A DNA stretch of 64,000 nt, taken from assembly GCA_947625255.1 (NCBI GenBank), contig CANQNT010000004.1, positions 1 to 64,000 on the forward strand, written 5' to 3'. A program made the position numbers and the translations under genes. How positions within the stretch are numbered: position 1 is the stretch's first letter; each line of letters starts with the position of its first letter. The notes beneath the pieces were generated by a model, which ran no database searches, was not told the origin of the DNA, and saw only the letters and a program-made list of their open reading frames with translations. The stretch comes from an uncultured Acetatifactor sp. (GTDB taxonomy: Bacteria; Bacillota; Clostridia; Lachnospirales; Lachnospiraceae). Shown here in pieces: positions 9,627-17,556 of the stretch.

Positions 9627-10814
9627 TTATAAGTACGCCCTCAGCTCATCCACCTTGTCAATCCGTTCCCAGGGAAGATTGAGGTCGTTGCGTCCAAAGT
9701 GTCCATAGCTGGCGGTCTGGCGGTAAATGGGTCTGCGCAGGTCCAGCATTTTAATGATGCCTGCGGGACGCAGGTCGAAGTTCTCACGGATGATCTGTAC
9801 CAGTTTCTCATCGGAAACTTTGCCGGTGCCACAGGTATCCACCATGACAGAAGTGGGATGCGCCACGCCGATGGCGTAGGACAGCTGAATCTCGCACTTG
9901 TCGGCAAGACCGGCCGCCACTATGTTCTTGGCCACATAGCGGGCTGCGTAGGATGCGCTGCGATCCACTTTGGTACAGTCCTTTCCGGAGAACGCGCCGC
10001 CGCCATGTCTTGCATAGCCGCCATAGGTGTCCACGATGATCTTACGTCCCGTCAGGCCGCTGTCTCCCGCGGGACCGCCAATCACGAAACGTCCCGTGGG
10101 ATTGATGAAGAACTTCGTGTTTTCATCGATCATTTCCGGCGGCAGAACGGGATCGAGCACATACTTTTTGATATCCCTGTGAATCTGCTCCTGGGTCACC
10201 TCCGCGTCATGCTGGGCGGACAATACCACGGCCTCCAGACGAAAAGGCTTTCCATTTTCATCGTATTCCACGGACACCTGGCTTTTTCCATCGGGCCGCA
10301 GATAGGGTAAGGTTCCATCCTTACGCACGGCAGTCAGCTGTCTGGTCAGCTTATGGGCCAGGGATATGGGGTAAGGCATCAGCTCCGGCGTTTCATTGGT
10401 GGCGTAACCAAACATCATCCCCTGATCCCCCGCGCCAATTGTATCCAACCGGGCATCATCCATATGTTGTTCTCTGACCTCCAATGCGCAGTCCACGCCC
10501 ATGGCAATATCGGGAGACTGCTTCTCCAGGGCTACCATTACGGCACAGCTATTGCCATCAAAGCCCTTTTCCGAAGAATCATAACCAATCTCAGTCACGG
10601 TTTTACGGACAATGGCCGGAATGTTAATATTCGCTTTGCTGGTAACCTCTCCCATCACCAGCACAAAACCGGTCTTGGTGCAAGTCTCACACGCCACACG
10701 GCTATAAGGGTCCTGCTCCACCAGGGCATCCAGAATCGCGTCGGAAACGGCATCGCACAATTTGTCAGGATGACCTTCCGTAACGGATTCGGACGTAAAC
10801 AATCGTTTTTCCAT
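9627..10814 (-). CDS. metK: S-adenosylmethionine synthetase
   Basis: A 395-residue enzyme making SAM from methionine and ATP. All hallmark motifs are present: [20 protein letters not shown] near the N-terminus, [12 protein letters not shown], and [17 protein letters not shown]. The length is normal for the family. The start at 10814 is set by AAGGAGG seven bases upstream; the longer reading frame to 10904 has no such site. It is controlled by the SAM-I riboswitch and terminator immediately upstream, the standard product-feedback arrangement in Firmicutes. dnaE follows closely and may share the transcript. Confidence 0.98.
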   Translation of the reverse strand: MEKRLFTSESVTEGHPDKLCDAVSDAILDALVEQDPYSRVACETCTKTGFVLVMGEVTSKANINIPAIVRKTVTEIGYDSSEKGFDGNSCAVMVALEKQSPDIAMGVDCALEVREQHMDDARLDTIGAGDQGMMFGYATNETPELMPYPISLAHKLTRQLTAVRKDGTLPYLRPDGKSQVSVEYDENGKPFRLEAVVLSAQHDAEVTQEQIHRDIKKYVLDPVLPPEMIDENTKFFINPTGRFVIGGPAGDSGLTGRKIIVDTYGGYARHGGGAFSGKDCTKVDRSASYAARYVAKNIVAAGLADKCEIQLSYAIGVAHPTSVMVDTCGTGKVSDEKLVQIIRENFDLRPAGIIKMLDLRRPIYRQTASYGHFGRNDLNLPWERIDKVDELRAYL

Positions 10815-10904
10815 TTTTTCCTCCTTGGCTAATAACGGACAGCACGCTCTGCGTGTCATCCGGGTGTAATATGGGGCGCTTCCCGCGCCGATTTTCACAG
10901 GCAT

Positions 10905-10930
10905 TAAAAAATCCGCTTACAAGAAGCGGA
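10905..10930 (-). terminator. Riboswitch-controlled terminator before metK
   Basis: On the minus strand TCCGCTT pairs with AAGCGGA across a 5-nt loop and is followed by TTTTTT. It lies directly after the SAM-I aptamer and about 90 nt before the metK start, so it is the expression platform. Confidence 0.9.
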
Positions 10931-10954
10931 CTCGTATCTTTCGATAATCAAATC

Positions 10955-11057
10955 CTCTTATTGTTCGAAATTGCTCGCTCAGGTGGGCACCTTCCTTCCA
11001 TGAGGGGTTGCCGTGGCTTCATCGATCCTATGTATCTCCGCCAGCTCTGAATAAGAG
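10955..11057 (-). ncRNA. SAM-I (S-box) riboswitch aptamer
   Basis: On the minus strand the P1 helix pairs CTCTTATT (11050-11057) with AATAAGAG (10955-10962). Between them are the conserved S-box elements GGCGGAG-like entry, GATGAAGCC, GGCAACC and AAGGTGCC, in the canonical order. Such aptamers bind S-adenosylmethionine and stop transcription when it is abundant. The transcription terminator and metK follow, matching the expected regulation. Confidence 0.95.
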
Positions 11058-11099
11058 AAAACTGCTTACGCACAATATGAAGTTGAATATCTATAGACA

Positions 11100-11128
11100 A
11101 GCATACACAGAAGACGCTTGTCTGTCAA
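11100..11128 (-). promoter_or_regulatory. Sigma-A promoter for the SAM riboswitch-metK unit
   Basis: On the minus strand TTGACA (11123-11128) and TATGCT (11100-11105) are separated by 17 nt. A perfect 7-bp inverted repeat, GACAAGC/GCTTGTC (11096-11102 and 11116-11122), fills the spacer and overlaps the -10 box. Confidence 0.8.
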
Positions 11129-11165
11129 TAATTATTTTTAAAATTTTCAAAGAATCACAAAAAAT

Positions 11166-12461
11166 TCATCCAACTTTTAATCGGAACTTCTGAAGCTCCC
11201 GCTCGGAATTCACCAATTCAATCTGCGCTCCCAGAGTCCGCAGCTTTTGATGGAAATCCTCATAACCTCTGGCAATATAATGGATATTGTCCACCACCGT
11301 AATGCCATCGGCAGCCAATCCCGCCAACACCAGGGCCGCTCCCGCACGAAGATCCGGCGCCGAAATGGAAGCCCCCGTGTATTTCTCCACTCCGTCAATG
11401 ATAGCGGTGTCACCGCCTTCTACCTTGATATTGGCCCCCATCTTGATCAGTTCATCCACATACTTGAAACGATTCTCGAAAATACTCTCCGTCACAATGC
11501 TGGTCCCTTTGGAAATACCCAAAGCCACCGTAATCTGCGCCTGCATATCCGTAGGGAACCCTGGATAGGGCAGGGTCTTCACATGAGTATGCATCAACGG
11601 CTTGCTGGCCACCACACGGACACAATCGTCAATCTCCTTGACCTCACAGCCGATCTCCAAAAGCTTGGCACTGATAGACTCCAGATGCTTGGGGATGACA
11701 TTTTTCACCACGACGTCCCCCTTGGTAACAGCCGCGGCAAACATATAAGTTCCGGCCTCAATTTGGTCCTGAATGATCGTGTAGTCGCTCCCATGAAGCT
11801 TCTCCACGCCTCTGATACGGATCACATCCGTGCCCGCGCCCTTGATATCCGCACCCATACTGTTCAGGAAGTTGGCAAGATCCACCACATGGGGTTCCTT
11901 GGCCGCGTTCTCAATAATCGTACGTCCTTCCGCAAGAACGGCCGCCATCATCACATTGATGGTGGCGCCCACACTGCTGATATCCATGTAAATATGGTTT
12001 CCAACCAGGCGCTCCGCCTGCGTCTTGACCAAACCATGCTCAATGCACACCTCCGCGCCCAAAGCGCGAAAGCCCTTGATGTGCTGATCGATGGCACGGC
12101 AGCCAATATCGCACCCTCCCGGCAGGGCCACCTCCGCATAATGATACTTTCCCAACATTGCACCGATCAAATAATAAGAGCCGCGAATCCTGCGGATATA
12201 TTCATCATCCGCCACCAGACTATTGATATTGGCGCCATTGATCGTAACCTTGTGCCGATTCTCACGCCTTACCATGACACCGATATTTTCCATGGCCTTA
12301 AGCAAAACCCTTATATCCCAGACATCGGGAATATTGTCGATATAGACCGTATCATCCGTCATTACGGACGCAGCAAGAATAGGAAGTGCCGCATTCTTGG
12401 CACCTCCTATTTCCACTTCACCCACAAGGGGATTCCCGCCTTTAATTGCATATTGTTCCAT
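11166..12461 (-). CDS. murA: UDP-N-acetylglucosamine 1-carboxyvinyltransferase
   Basis: A 431-residue EPSP-synthase-fold enzyme that transfers enolpyruvate from PEP to UDP-GlcNAc, the first committed step of peptidoglycan synthesis. The N-terminal KGGNPLVGEVEIGGAKNAALP motif is present. The fosfomycin-reactive active-site Cys is in the LPGGCDIG segment. Clostridia often carry two murA paralogues; whether this is the MurA or MurZ type cannot be settled here. GAGG precedes the ATG by 9 nt. A sigma-A promoter lies about 175 nt upstream, leaving a leader that may encode a 43-codon peptide. Confidence 0.96.
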   Translation of the reverse strand: MEQYAIKGGNPLVGEVEIGGAKNAALPILAASVMTDDTVYIDNIPDVWDIRVLLKAMENIGVMVRRENRHKVTINGANINSLVADDEYIRRIRGSYYLIGAMLGKYHYAEVALPGGCDIGCRAIDQHIKGFRALGAEVCIEHGLVKTQAERLVGNHIYMDISSVGATINVMMAAVLAEGRTIIENAAKEPHVVDLANFLNSMGADIKGAGTDVIRIRGVEKLHGSDYTIIQDQIEAGTYMFAAAVTKGDVVVKNVIPKHLESISAKLLEIGCEVKEIDDCVRVVASKPLMHTHVKTLPYPGFPTDMQAQITVALGISKGTSIVTESIFENRFKYVDELIKMGANIKVEGGDTAIIDGVEKYTGASISAPDLRAGAALVLAGLAADGITVVDNIHYIARGYEDFHQKLRTLGAQIELVNSERELQKFRLKVG

Positions 12462-12464
12462 CTA

Positions 12465-12596
12465 TTAATACCTCGATAAGTTTCCTATATTACAAGGACA
12501 ATTGCACCTGGATGACGAGGACCGATACGACTTCTGTGACAGCGCACTGGTCAGGAACTCTGAAAGCCCCTCAAACAACACATTCTGATAACTCAT
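12465..12596 (-). CDS. Possible 43-residue leader peptide upstream of murA
   Basis: A short frame starting MSYQNVLFEG and ending CNCPCNIGNLSRY. It fills almost the whole murA leader, and its stop codon falls 3 nt before the murA ATG, so the murA ribosome site lies inside its last codons. Its own start has only a weak GGGCGG-like site, and no family is recognised. It could be a translated, coupled leader or chance. Confidence 0.3.
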   Translation of the reverse strand: MSYQNVLFEGLSEFLTSALSQKSYRSSSSRCNCPCNIGNLSRY

Positions 12597-12635
12597 CCGA
12601 CAACCGCCCGTCAAACCTTTCTTAGAAACAAAATT

Positions 12636-12663
12636 ATTATACCACATTCTTCCCATTTGTAAA
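12636..12663 (-). promoter_or_regulatory. Sigma-A promoter for murA
   Basis: On the minus strand TTTACA (12658-12663) and TATAAT (12636-12641) are separated by 16 nt. The expected start near 12629 gives a leader of about 170 nt before murA. Confidence 0.8.
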
Positions 12664-12841
12664 CGGAACATACATTCTTTTTTATTATTTCCGGATAACT
12701 GTGTTACCCATCAGCAAAAGACTTCCCCTACATACCTTGAGCGCCGCGAGGCGGCAAAGAGCACTTAAGCGCGGCTTTGCGCATGGCGCGGGCAAACTTA
12801 TCGTAGACATCACAAGTCGCTCCCACGCTTCCCACCGCGCA
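12664..12841. other. Intergenic region between the M23 peptidase and murA promoter
   Basis: About 180 nt with no gene. It contains GC-rich imperfect palindromes (for example GCGCCGCGAGGCGGC near 12740 and a GCGC-rich stretch near 12770-12790) without a T-tract, so no clear terminator is seen for the M23 gene. Confidence 0.4.
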
Positions 12842-14422
12842 TTAATTCAGATATTTGAGCGGATCCACTTGTTTCCCATTGATCAAAATCTCAAAATGCA
12901 CATGGGGTCCCGTGCTTACGCCGGTACTGCCGCTCAGCGCGATTCGCTCGCCCTGCTTGACGGTCTGACCCACTTTGACCAGGATCTTGCTTAGATGACC
13001 ATACCTTGTCTGCCGTCCATCCTCATGGTCAATATAAACCACATAGCCATATCCGCTTCCCCATCCGGCTCTGGAAACCCTGCCCCCGTTGGAAGCATAG
13101 ACGGACGTTCCCGTAGGGGTTGCCCAATCCACGCCCTTGTGATAGGTGCTGGCGCCTTTCGTAGGACGGCTTCGATATCCGTACCTCGAGCTCAAACGCC
13201 CTCCATTAATGGGCTTGATATAGGTAGGCGGCACTTTCGTTCCCCGCTCCACCACCATGGCCACCGCTTCCATCACTACTTCTTCCTTGACAATTTCGCG
13301 GCTGACCTCTTGATCGTTGACATAATTTGAAATCGCAATGACCTTACGGAACCCGGCGGATGGCTGTTGGTGAACCTTAGTCTCCGTCGTATACCAGCTG
13401 TCATTATCTATATATACGACATCCGCGTCATAAGTTTCTTCGAAATAATTTTCCGTCTGCCAATTTACAGACAGTTCCGGCTCCGGCACCGTAATGACCA
13501 ACTCGTCTCCGATGTGGAGAATGGAATTCAAACTCTCCAGGGAGTCGTTCATGGCCACGATCTGCTCCATGGGAATATTGACTTTCAGGGAAATTTCCGA
13601 CAAGGTATCCCCTGCCGCCACCGTGTAAATCGTTTTCAGTTCCTGATCCTTGGTGACTTCCTCAATGGCCTGCTCCACAGGCTTTAACTGAGATTCCGGA
13701 AGATAGGCCTCCACCACTTCCACCTTTTCCGAAAAATCCATGTTTAACAGTCCCAGCTCGTAATCTTCAAAATCCATCTGAGACTGAGGCAAAGACGCTT
13801 CCGCCGCCCTGGCAAATACCGACTGCACGCCGCCTTTCAAAAAAAGCGCGCTGTCGCGGGACTGTTCCTCTTCCACTTTGGCCTGCACGTTATTTACTTC
13901 CGTCGTCAGCACATTAAATTCCCGGCTGCCGTCATGCACCAACTCCACCTGGAACTTGCCTTCGGTATCATATTTGCTCACGGCGGCCTGAAGAAGCCGC
14001 ACCACCTCCTGGGCGCTTTGCAGGTTCACCGTGTACTCATCCACTTTTACCGTGTAAGAACGATGCATCTTTTCCTGAACGGCTCCCCGAAGCACGGCGG
14101 CCATGTTCTCCTGCACGGTTTCCTCTTCATCAACCTCTCCCCAGAGTACCTCTTCGCCCGTATAGGATAATTCCGCTTCCAAAAACACCAAGTCATCCGC
14201 CGCTTCGGCAATGCTTCTCCTCGCATTCAGCAAAAGCTCCTCAGCCGCGGAAGCATCCGCCAAAGTTCCCACATCCTGTCCGTTTACCTGAATGTGAAAA
14301 AGATTCTCTCCGGTTCTCTCAAATTCCACATATCCTTTTCCTATCAGCGCATAACAAAACAGCACCAAGAGGGTTGTCCTTAAACAGGTATACCCAAACC
14401 TCTTCCTGCCATGTCTCTTCAT
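12842..14422 (-). CDS. LysM-G5-M23 peptidoglycan endopeptidase
   Basis: A 526-residue exported wall enzyme. An N-terminal membrane anchor (about residues 14-30) leads to a long extracellular alpha/beta region (40-250), a LysM domain (265-311, YTVAAGDTLSEIS), a G5-like domain (about 318-396) and a C-terminal peptidase M23 domain (about 420-520). The zinc ligands are visible as H428/D432 in HKGVD and the HVH motif at 507-509. Such proteins cut peptide cross-links in peptidoglycan; LysM holds the glycan. AGGTGA precedes the ATG. It ends a three-gene run with the flavin reductase and coiled-coil genes. Confidence 0.93.
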   Translation of the reverse strand: MKRHGRKRFGYTCLRTTLLVLFCYALIGKGYVEFERTGENLFHIQVNGQDVGTLADASAAEELLLNARRSIAEAADDLVFLEAELSYTGEEVLWGEVDEEETVQENMAAVLRGAVQEKMHRSYTVKVDEYTVNLQSAQEVVRLLQAAVSKYDTEGKFQVELVHDGSREFNVLTTEVNNVQAKVEEEQSRDSALFLKGGVQSVFARAAEASLPQSQMDFEDYELGLLNMDFSEKVEVVEAYLPESQLKPVEQAIEEVTKDQELKTIYTVAAGDTLSEISLKVNIPMEQIVAMNDSLESLNSILHIGDELVITVPEPELSVNWQTENYFEETYDADVVYIDNDSWYTTETKVHQQPSAGFRKVIAISNYVNDQEVSREIVKEEVVMEAVAMVVERGTKVPPTYIKPINGGRLSSRYGYRSRPTKGASTYHKGVDWATPTGTSVYASNGGRVSRAGWGSGYGYVVYIDHEDGRQTRYGHLSKILVKVGQTVKQGERIALSGSTGVSTGPHVHFEILINGKQVDPLKYLN

Positions 14423-14439
14423 CCTTAATCACCTATATT

Positions 14440-15009
14440 TTACGAATTCCTCCTGCGCACGCTATAACCAAAGCTCCCCAGGGCTTCTCCGCACTCATAA
14501 TAAACGCCATGGGAATACACGATGGGTCTGGCCAATTCCAGGCAAAACCGATGATTTTCATCCATATATCTTTCATCCGCATGGACGGCCATCACCTCCG
14601 CCAGAAACAGATCATGACTTCCCAATGGTTTCCTCTCGCGTACCTTGCATTCGATATTTACGGGGCTCTCGCCAATCAAAGGCGCGGAAACCCGGGACGG
14701 CGCCGCCTTGGTCAGGTGCAGCCGTTCAAATTTGTCCACGTCACGTCCGCTCCTTACCCCGCAGTAATCCACGGCATACACCAAGTCCCGCGTGGACAGA
14801 TTAATGACAAATTCTCCCGTCTCTTTCAAAATCGGATAGGAGTAACGTCCTGGCCTGACAGAAATGGAAACCATGGGCGGATTGGTACAAACCGTTCCCG
14901 CCCAGGCAACCGTAAGGATATTCGCTTTTCCATCCCGATCAGCCACAGTGACCATGACCACGGGGAGCGGATAAAGCATATTCCCCGGTTTCCAAAGCTG
15001 CTTTGCCAT
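14440..15009 (-). CDS. Flavin reductase family protein (FMN-binding split barrel)
   Basis: A 189-residue protein of the DIM6/NTAB flavin reductase-like family. The split-barrel FMN-binding core is recognisable in the segment VTVADRDGKANILTVAW followed by the Pro-rich PPMVSISVRPGRYSYP stretch. Members bind FMN and reduce flavin with NAD(P)H or act as unassigned flavoproteins; the physiological partner is unknown. The start at 15009 has GAGG about 8 nt upstream; an in-frame GTG two codons earlier is less likely. The gap to the upstream coiled-coil gene is only 10 nt, so they are co-transcribed. Confidence 0.85.
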   Translation of the reverse strand: MAKQLWKPGNMLYPLPVVMVTVADRDGKANILTVAWAGTVCTNPPMVSISVRPGRYSYPILKETGEFVINLSTRDLVYAVDYCGVRSGRDVDKFERLHLTKAAPSRVSAPLIGESPVNIECKVRERKPLGSHDLFLAEVMAVHADERYMDENHRFCLELARPIVYSHGVYYECGEALGSFGYSVRRRNS

Positions 15010-15019
15010 AGACACCTCG

Positions 15020-15649
15020 CTAAATGATCTGCAGCCGGATCATCATCTGGAGCACGATCCCCGCCACCGCGGCAACCAGTGCCGCTGCAGAAACGCCCAA
15101 TACCTCCGTCATCCTCGCGTTCACCTTTTCCACGGCATTCCCCAGGCGCTCTTCACGCTTCGCCAGCTCTTCCACCATGACCGCCTGAACATTGCGGTAG
15201 ACCTTGACGCTCTCCCGGTGCATGATTTCCTCCATTCTGGAAGAAATTGTATCCAACTCGGTACACAGCTCTTTGAGCTGGCTCTGATCCTGATGCATTT
15301 GATCCAGTCGTTCAATACTCGCGGCGATACTGGCGCCAGTCTCCTCCAGGCGTTCCGCTGCCTCATCGGACAAATGCTCGACTCTCTCCTTCAGAATTCT
15401 CTCCAAACCGGAAGCATTCTCGCGAAGCTGCTGCTCCAGTCCATTGGAGATGGTCTGGAACTGCTGTTCCATGTCCCTGGTCACACTCTGCAAATCTCCA
15501 CACATATCGCGCATCTGGGACAAACACTCCCGATACTCGTCCACCTGGTTCTGCAACTGATTCAGCTTCTCAGTCTCCGCCGCGGTGTTCGCTTTGATCA
15601 TCTCCTGCGCATTCCACTTCTGCGCGAGCTTGTCCATAAAATTATCCAT
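15020..15649 (-). CDS. Coiled-coil protein with C-terminal membrane anchor
   Basis: A 209-residue protein of unknown function. Most of the chain is predicted helical coiled coil, rich in Glu, Gln, Leu and Met (about residues 20-180). It ends in a single hydrophobic segment (about 187-207, VSAAALVAAVAGIVLQMMI), giving a tail-anchored layout with the coils in the cytoplasm. GGAGGAAG just upstream fixes the start at MDNFMDKLAQ. It heads the run with the flavin reductase and M23 peptidase and has its own promoter. A scaffolding or structural role is possible but not shown. Confidence 0.8.
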   Translation of the reverse strand: MDNFMDKLAQKWNAQEMIKANTAAETEKLNQLQNQVDEYRECLSQMRDMCGDLQSVTRDMEQQFQTISNGLEQQLRENASGLERILKERVEHLSDEAAERLEETGASIAASIERLDQMHQDQSQLKELCTELDTISSRMEEIMHRESVKVYRNVQAVMVEELAKREERLGNAVEKVNARMTEVLGVSAAALVAAVAGIVLQMMIRLQII

Positions 15650-15712
15650 CCAACTTCCTCCAACCATACCCACATACCCGCTTACTTTTCCTGAAACGAT
15701 ATTTCCACTTTT

Positions 15713-15741
15713 ATTTTAACACCTTTCCTGACATTTTACAA
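15713..15741 (-). promoter_or_regulatory. Sigma-A promoter for the coiled-coil/flavin reductase/M23 run
   Basis: On the minus strand TTGTAA (15736-15741) and TAAAAT (15713-15718) are separated by 17 nt, about 65 nt upstream of the coiled-coil start. Confidence 0.65.
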
Positions 15742-15745
15742 CGTC

Positions 15746-15780
15746 CCGTCTGCAAAAGCAGACGGATTTTGTTGTTTTTT
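15746..15780 (+). terminator. Plus-strand terminator-like hairpin without an obvious gene
   Basis: CCGTCTGC pairs perfectly with GCAGACGG around AAAA, followed on the plus strand by ATTTTGTTGTTTTTT. On the minus strand the downstream sequence has no T-run. No plus-strand gene precedes it. Confidence 0.55.
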
Positions 15781-15819
15781 ACCAATACAAACAAACAATT
15801 CTTACCTCTGTCTGTGATA

Positions 15820-15873
15820 TTCACCAAAGATTCACACGGTGTTCATGTTTTATTCACAAATAATCGTTATACT
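15820..15873 (+). promoter_or_regulatory. Pho-box-like promoter with four 11-bp-phased repeats
   Basis: TTCACC (15820), TTCACA (15831), TTCATG (15842) and TTCACA (15853) begin exactly 11 bp apart with 5-nt spacers. TATACT (15868-15873) follows 9 nt later and there is no good -35 box. This is the layout of PhoP/PhoB-family activated promoters, in which the regulator's direct repeats replace the -35 element. The plus-strand target is unclear. Confidence 0.6.
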
Positions 15874-15926
15874 ATACGCATAAAAAAGGGAACATGACAG
15901 CCAGCCGTTTTGATAATTTTTTCATA

Positions 15927-15958
15927 ATAGCCCGGATACCGCAAGGCATCCGGGCTAT
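15927..15958. repeat. Perfect 11-bp hairpin in the relQ-downstream gap
   Basis: ATAGCCCGGAT and ATCCGGGCTAT flank a 10-nt loop. Neither strand has a T-tract right after the stem, so it is not a standard terminator. It lies within the first 80 nt of any transcript from the Pho-box-like promoter and 56 nt past the alarmone synthetase stop. Confidence 0.6.
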
Positions 15959-16014
15959 CCTCGTTAATAAGGATGACATGCGGAACGCGGCATCCATGTC
16001 CTGGCTTTTCCCTC

Positions 16015-16662
16015 TTATCCGCGTTCTTCGCCCGTCTGACCGAGCGCCAGAATCTCCTCATTCAAGGTCAGCATTCGAGCATCCAGATCCGCTACCAGCT
16101 TCGCACACTCCACCAGTTCATCCTGGATATGCTCCGGGGCGTCTCCCTCAAACTTATAATGTATCTTGTGCTCCAAGCTTGCCCAGAAATCCATGGCGAC
16201 CGTCCGAATCTGCACTTCTACCTTGGTATCAACGATCCGGTCCGACAGATATACCGGAACAGTAACAATCATATGATAGCTCTTGTACCCGCTGGCCTTG
16301 GGATAGGTGATATAATCTTTGACCGCAATGACATGGATGTCTCTCTGCTCCCGGATCATTTCCGCGATTCGATAAATATCCGAGGTAAAAGAACAAATAA
16401 TTCTGATACCGGCGATATCATTTATGTACTCTACCATATTTTCAATCGTAGATTCATATCCATGACGCTTCAGCTTCTTCACAATGCTCTCCGGCGTCTT
16501 GATGCGGGACTTAATATGTTCGATGGGATTATATTGGTGTACATGCTGGAACTCGTCGTTCAAAATCTCCATCTTCGTCTCCATCTGACGAAGCGCCGCG
16601 TTATAAATCAGCGTCACTTCTTTCCAGCTGTCCACTCCGTTTCCGTTTTCTCTCAATTCCAT
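16015..16662 (-). CDS. relQ: Small alarmone synthetase (RelA/SpoT synthetase domain, RelQ-like)
   Basis: A 215-residue single-domain GTP pyrophosphokinase that would make (p)ppGpp from ATP and GTP or GDP. Synthetase motifs visible are NDIAGIRIIC, GYKSYHMIV (substrate-binding loop) and EVQIRTVAMDFWASLEHK. It lacks the hydrolase, TGS and ACT domains of long Rel proteins, which matches the RelQ/YjbM class; assignment to RelQ rather than RelP is by length and sequence flavour. The start at 16662 has AAAGGAG 8 nt upstream. An extended -10 promoter lies about 45 nt upstream. Confidence 0.92.
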   Translation of the reverse strand: MELRENGNGVDSWKEVTLIYNAALRQMETKMEILNDEFQHVHQYNPIEHIKSRIKTPESIVKKLKRHGYESTIENMVEYINDIAGIRIICSFTSDIYRIAEMIREQRDIHVIAVKDYITYPKASGYKSYHMIVTVPVYLSDRIVDTKVEVQIRTVAMDFWASLEHKIHYKFEGDAPEHIQDELVECAKLVADLDARMLTLNEEILALGQTGEERG

Positions 16663-16707
16663 CTGCGGTACTCCTTTAATACTTCTAACCTTCAAGGTAT
16701 CAAAGTC

Positions 16708-16713
16708 AGTATA
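16708..16713 (-). promoter_or_regulatory. Extended -10 promoter for the alarmone synthetase
   Basis: On the minus strand TGCTATACT forms an extended -10 element; no convincing -35 box is seen. It is about 45 nt upstream of the start codon. Confidence 0.5.
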
Positions 16714-16859
16714 GCATAAATAACTAAAAAAATGTATATACTTCACAAATTATTAATCCTTTTTTTCAATACTTCTAAATTCCTCTTGGGGAACCCTATA
16801 TTCTATGCAGGGAAGAGACAAATTATGACAGGACGATTATTGCAAGGCCGAAAAACCGC

Positions 16860-16888
16860 TTTACTTTCCGTTCAGAATCCGATATACT
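16860..16888 (+). promoter_or_regulatory. Promoter for the 89-residue protein
   Basis: TTTACT (16860-16865) and TATACT (16883-16888) are separated by 17 nt, 40 nt before the start codon. Confidence 0.55.
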
Positions 16889-16928
16889 GATATCACGAAT
16901 TTACCGAAGTAAAAAGGAGGGGACGCTT

Positions 16929-17198
16929 ATGTTCCGCTTGTGGGCGAAAATATTTCAGGACAACCATATGCTGCGGGATGTGGTCATCACGGATGACGGC
17001 GCGGATACCAGGACACACAAGGTTTTTCGGGCATTGGAAAAGGTTTGTTATGAATTTGATCTGAGCAGGCCCATCTGGCTGGAAAAGAACCTCCGCGAGT
17101 TCAAACGGCACAGCAGAGTGCGGTTTCATCAGGATAATTTCGTAGAGAAAATAGACTTTGACTATCTGGAGCTTCAAATGATCGAAGAGGATGATTGA
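16929..17198 (+). CDS. Small soluble protein of unknown function
   Basis: An 89-residue protein with an AAAAAGGAGG site 8-10 nt before its ATG, a promoter upstream and a terminator downstream, so it is very likely a real single-gene unit. It is charged, with no membrane segment or signal peptide; the middle carries RTHKVFRALEKVCYEFDL and the end is acidic (IEEDD). No family is recognised. It is divergent from the alarmone synthetase gene. Confidence 0.75.
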   Translation: MFRLWAKIFQDNHMLRDVVITDDGADTRTHKVFRALEKVCYEFDLSRPIWLEKNLREFKRHSRVRFHQDNFVEKIDFDYLELQMIEEDD

Positions 17199-17333
17199 AA
17201 GCTCATGGAATAACCGTTAGGGAAAATCGTATGAGGCAGGGCAGCAACATGTCCTGCTTTTTTGATTTCCATAAAATGGGTGCGGGAAACACGACCCCTA
17301 TCGTTTGTTAATGATATTTTTACAATTTTGATA
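17199..17333. other. Gap after the small protein
   Basis: It holds the terminator at 17236-17263 and then about 70 nt of AT-rich sequence leading into the next promoter. No gene is seen. Confidence 0.6.
17236..17263 (+). terminator. Rho-independent terminator after the small protein
   Basis: GCAGGGCA pairs with TGTCCTGC (one G-U pair) across a 6-nt loop and is followed by TTTTTT on the plus strand. Confidence 0.85.
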
Positions 17334-17362
17334 TTGACTTTTTACAGTTCATGGTATAGTAT
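17334..17362 (+). promoter_or_regulatory. Promoter for the hemolysin-III family gene
   Basis: TTGACT (17334-17339) is followed by overlapping -10 candidates, TATAGT (15-nt spacing) or TAGTAT (17-nt spacing). Confidence 0.55.
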
Positions 17363-17556
17363 GATCTTAATTCGATATGTGGTATTAAAAACTACTTGCT
17401 GAATATAATAATTATTGTATAGCGGTTTTTGTGACTCCGTATCGTTTTGCGGGAGTACGGAAAATACGATGGATAATCCCGCCGCTTATGAAACAGCGGC
17501 AAAAGAATGGATGACGATTGAATGACTTTTCATAGATGAATTAAGGAGGTAAGAAA
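17363..17556 (+). other. Long leader of the hemolysin-III family gene
   Basis: About 190 nt of apparently untranslated leader with several possible stems: ACTCC/GGAGT (around 17430-17455), CCGTA/TACGG, and GCCGC/GCGGC (around 17480-17500). No riboswitch family was recognised, and there is no terminator-type stem plus T-run before the start. Confidence 0.4.

Noticed and set aside
15894..16265. 123-codon plus-strand frame following the Pho-box-like promoter
   Set aside because: Most of it is antisense to the alarmone synthetase, its composition is typical of a shadow frame, and the ribosome site is too close to the ATG.
17363..17556. yybP-ykoY or other metal riboswitch in the hlyIII-like leader
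   Set aside because: A GGGAGTA stretch recalls the yybP-ykoY loop, but the remaining conserved elements and stems do not fit.
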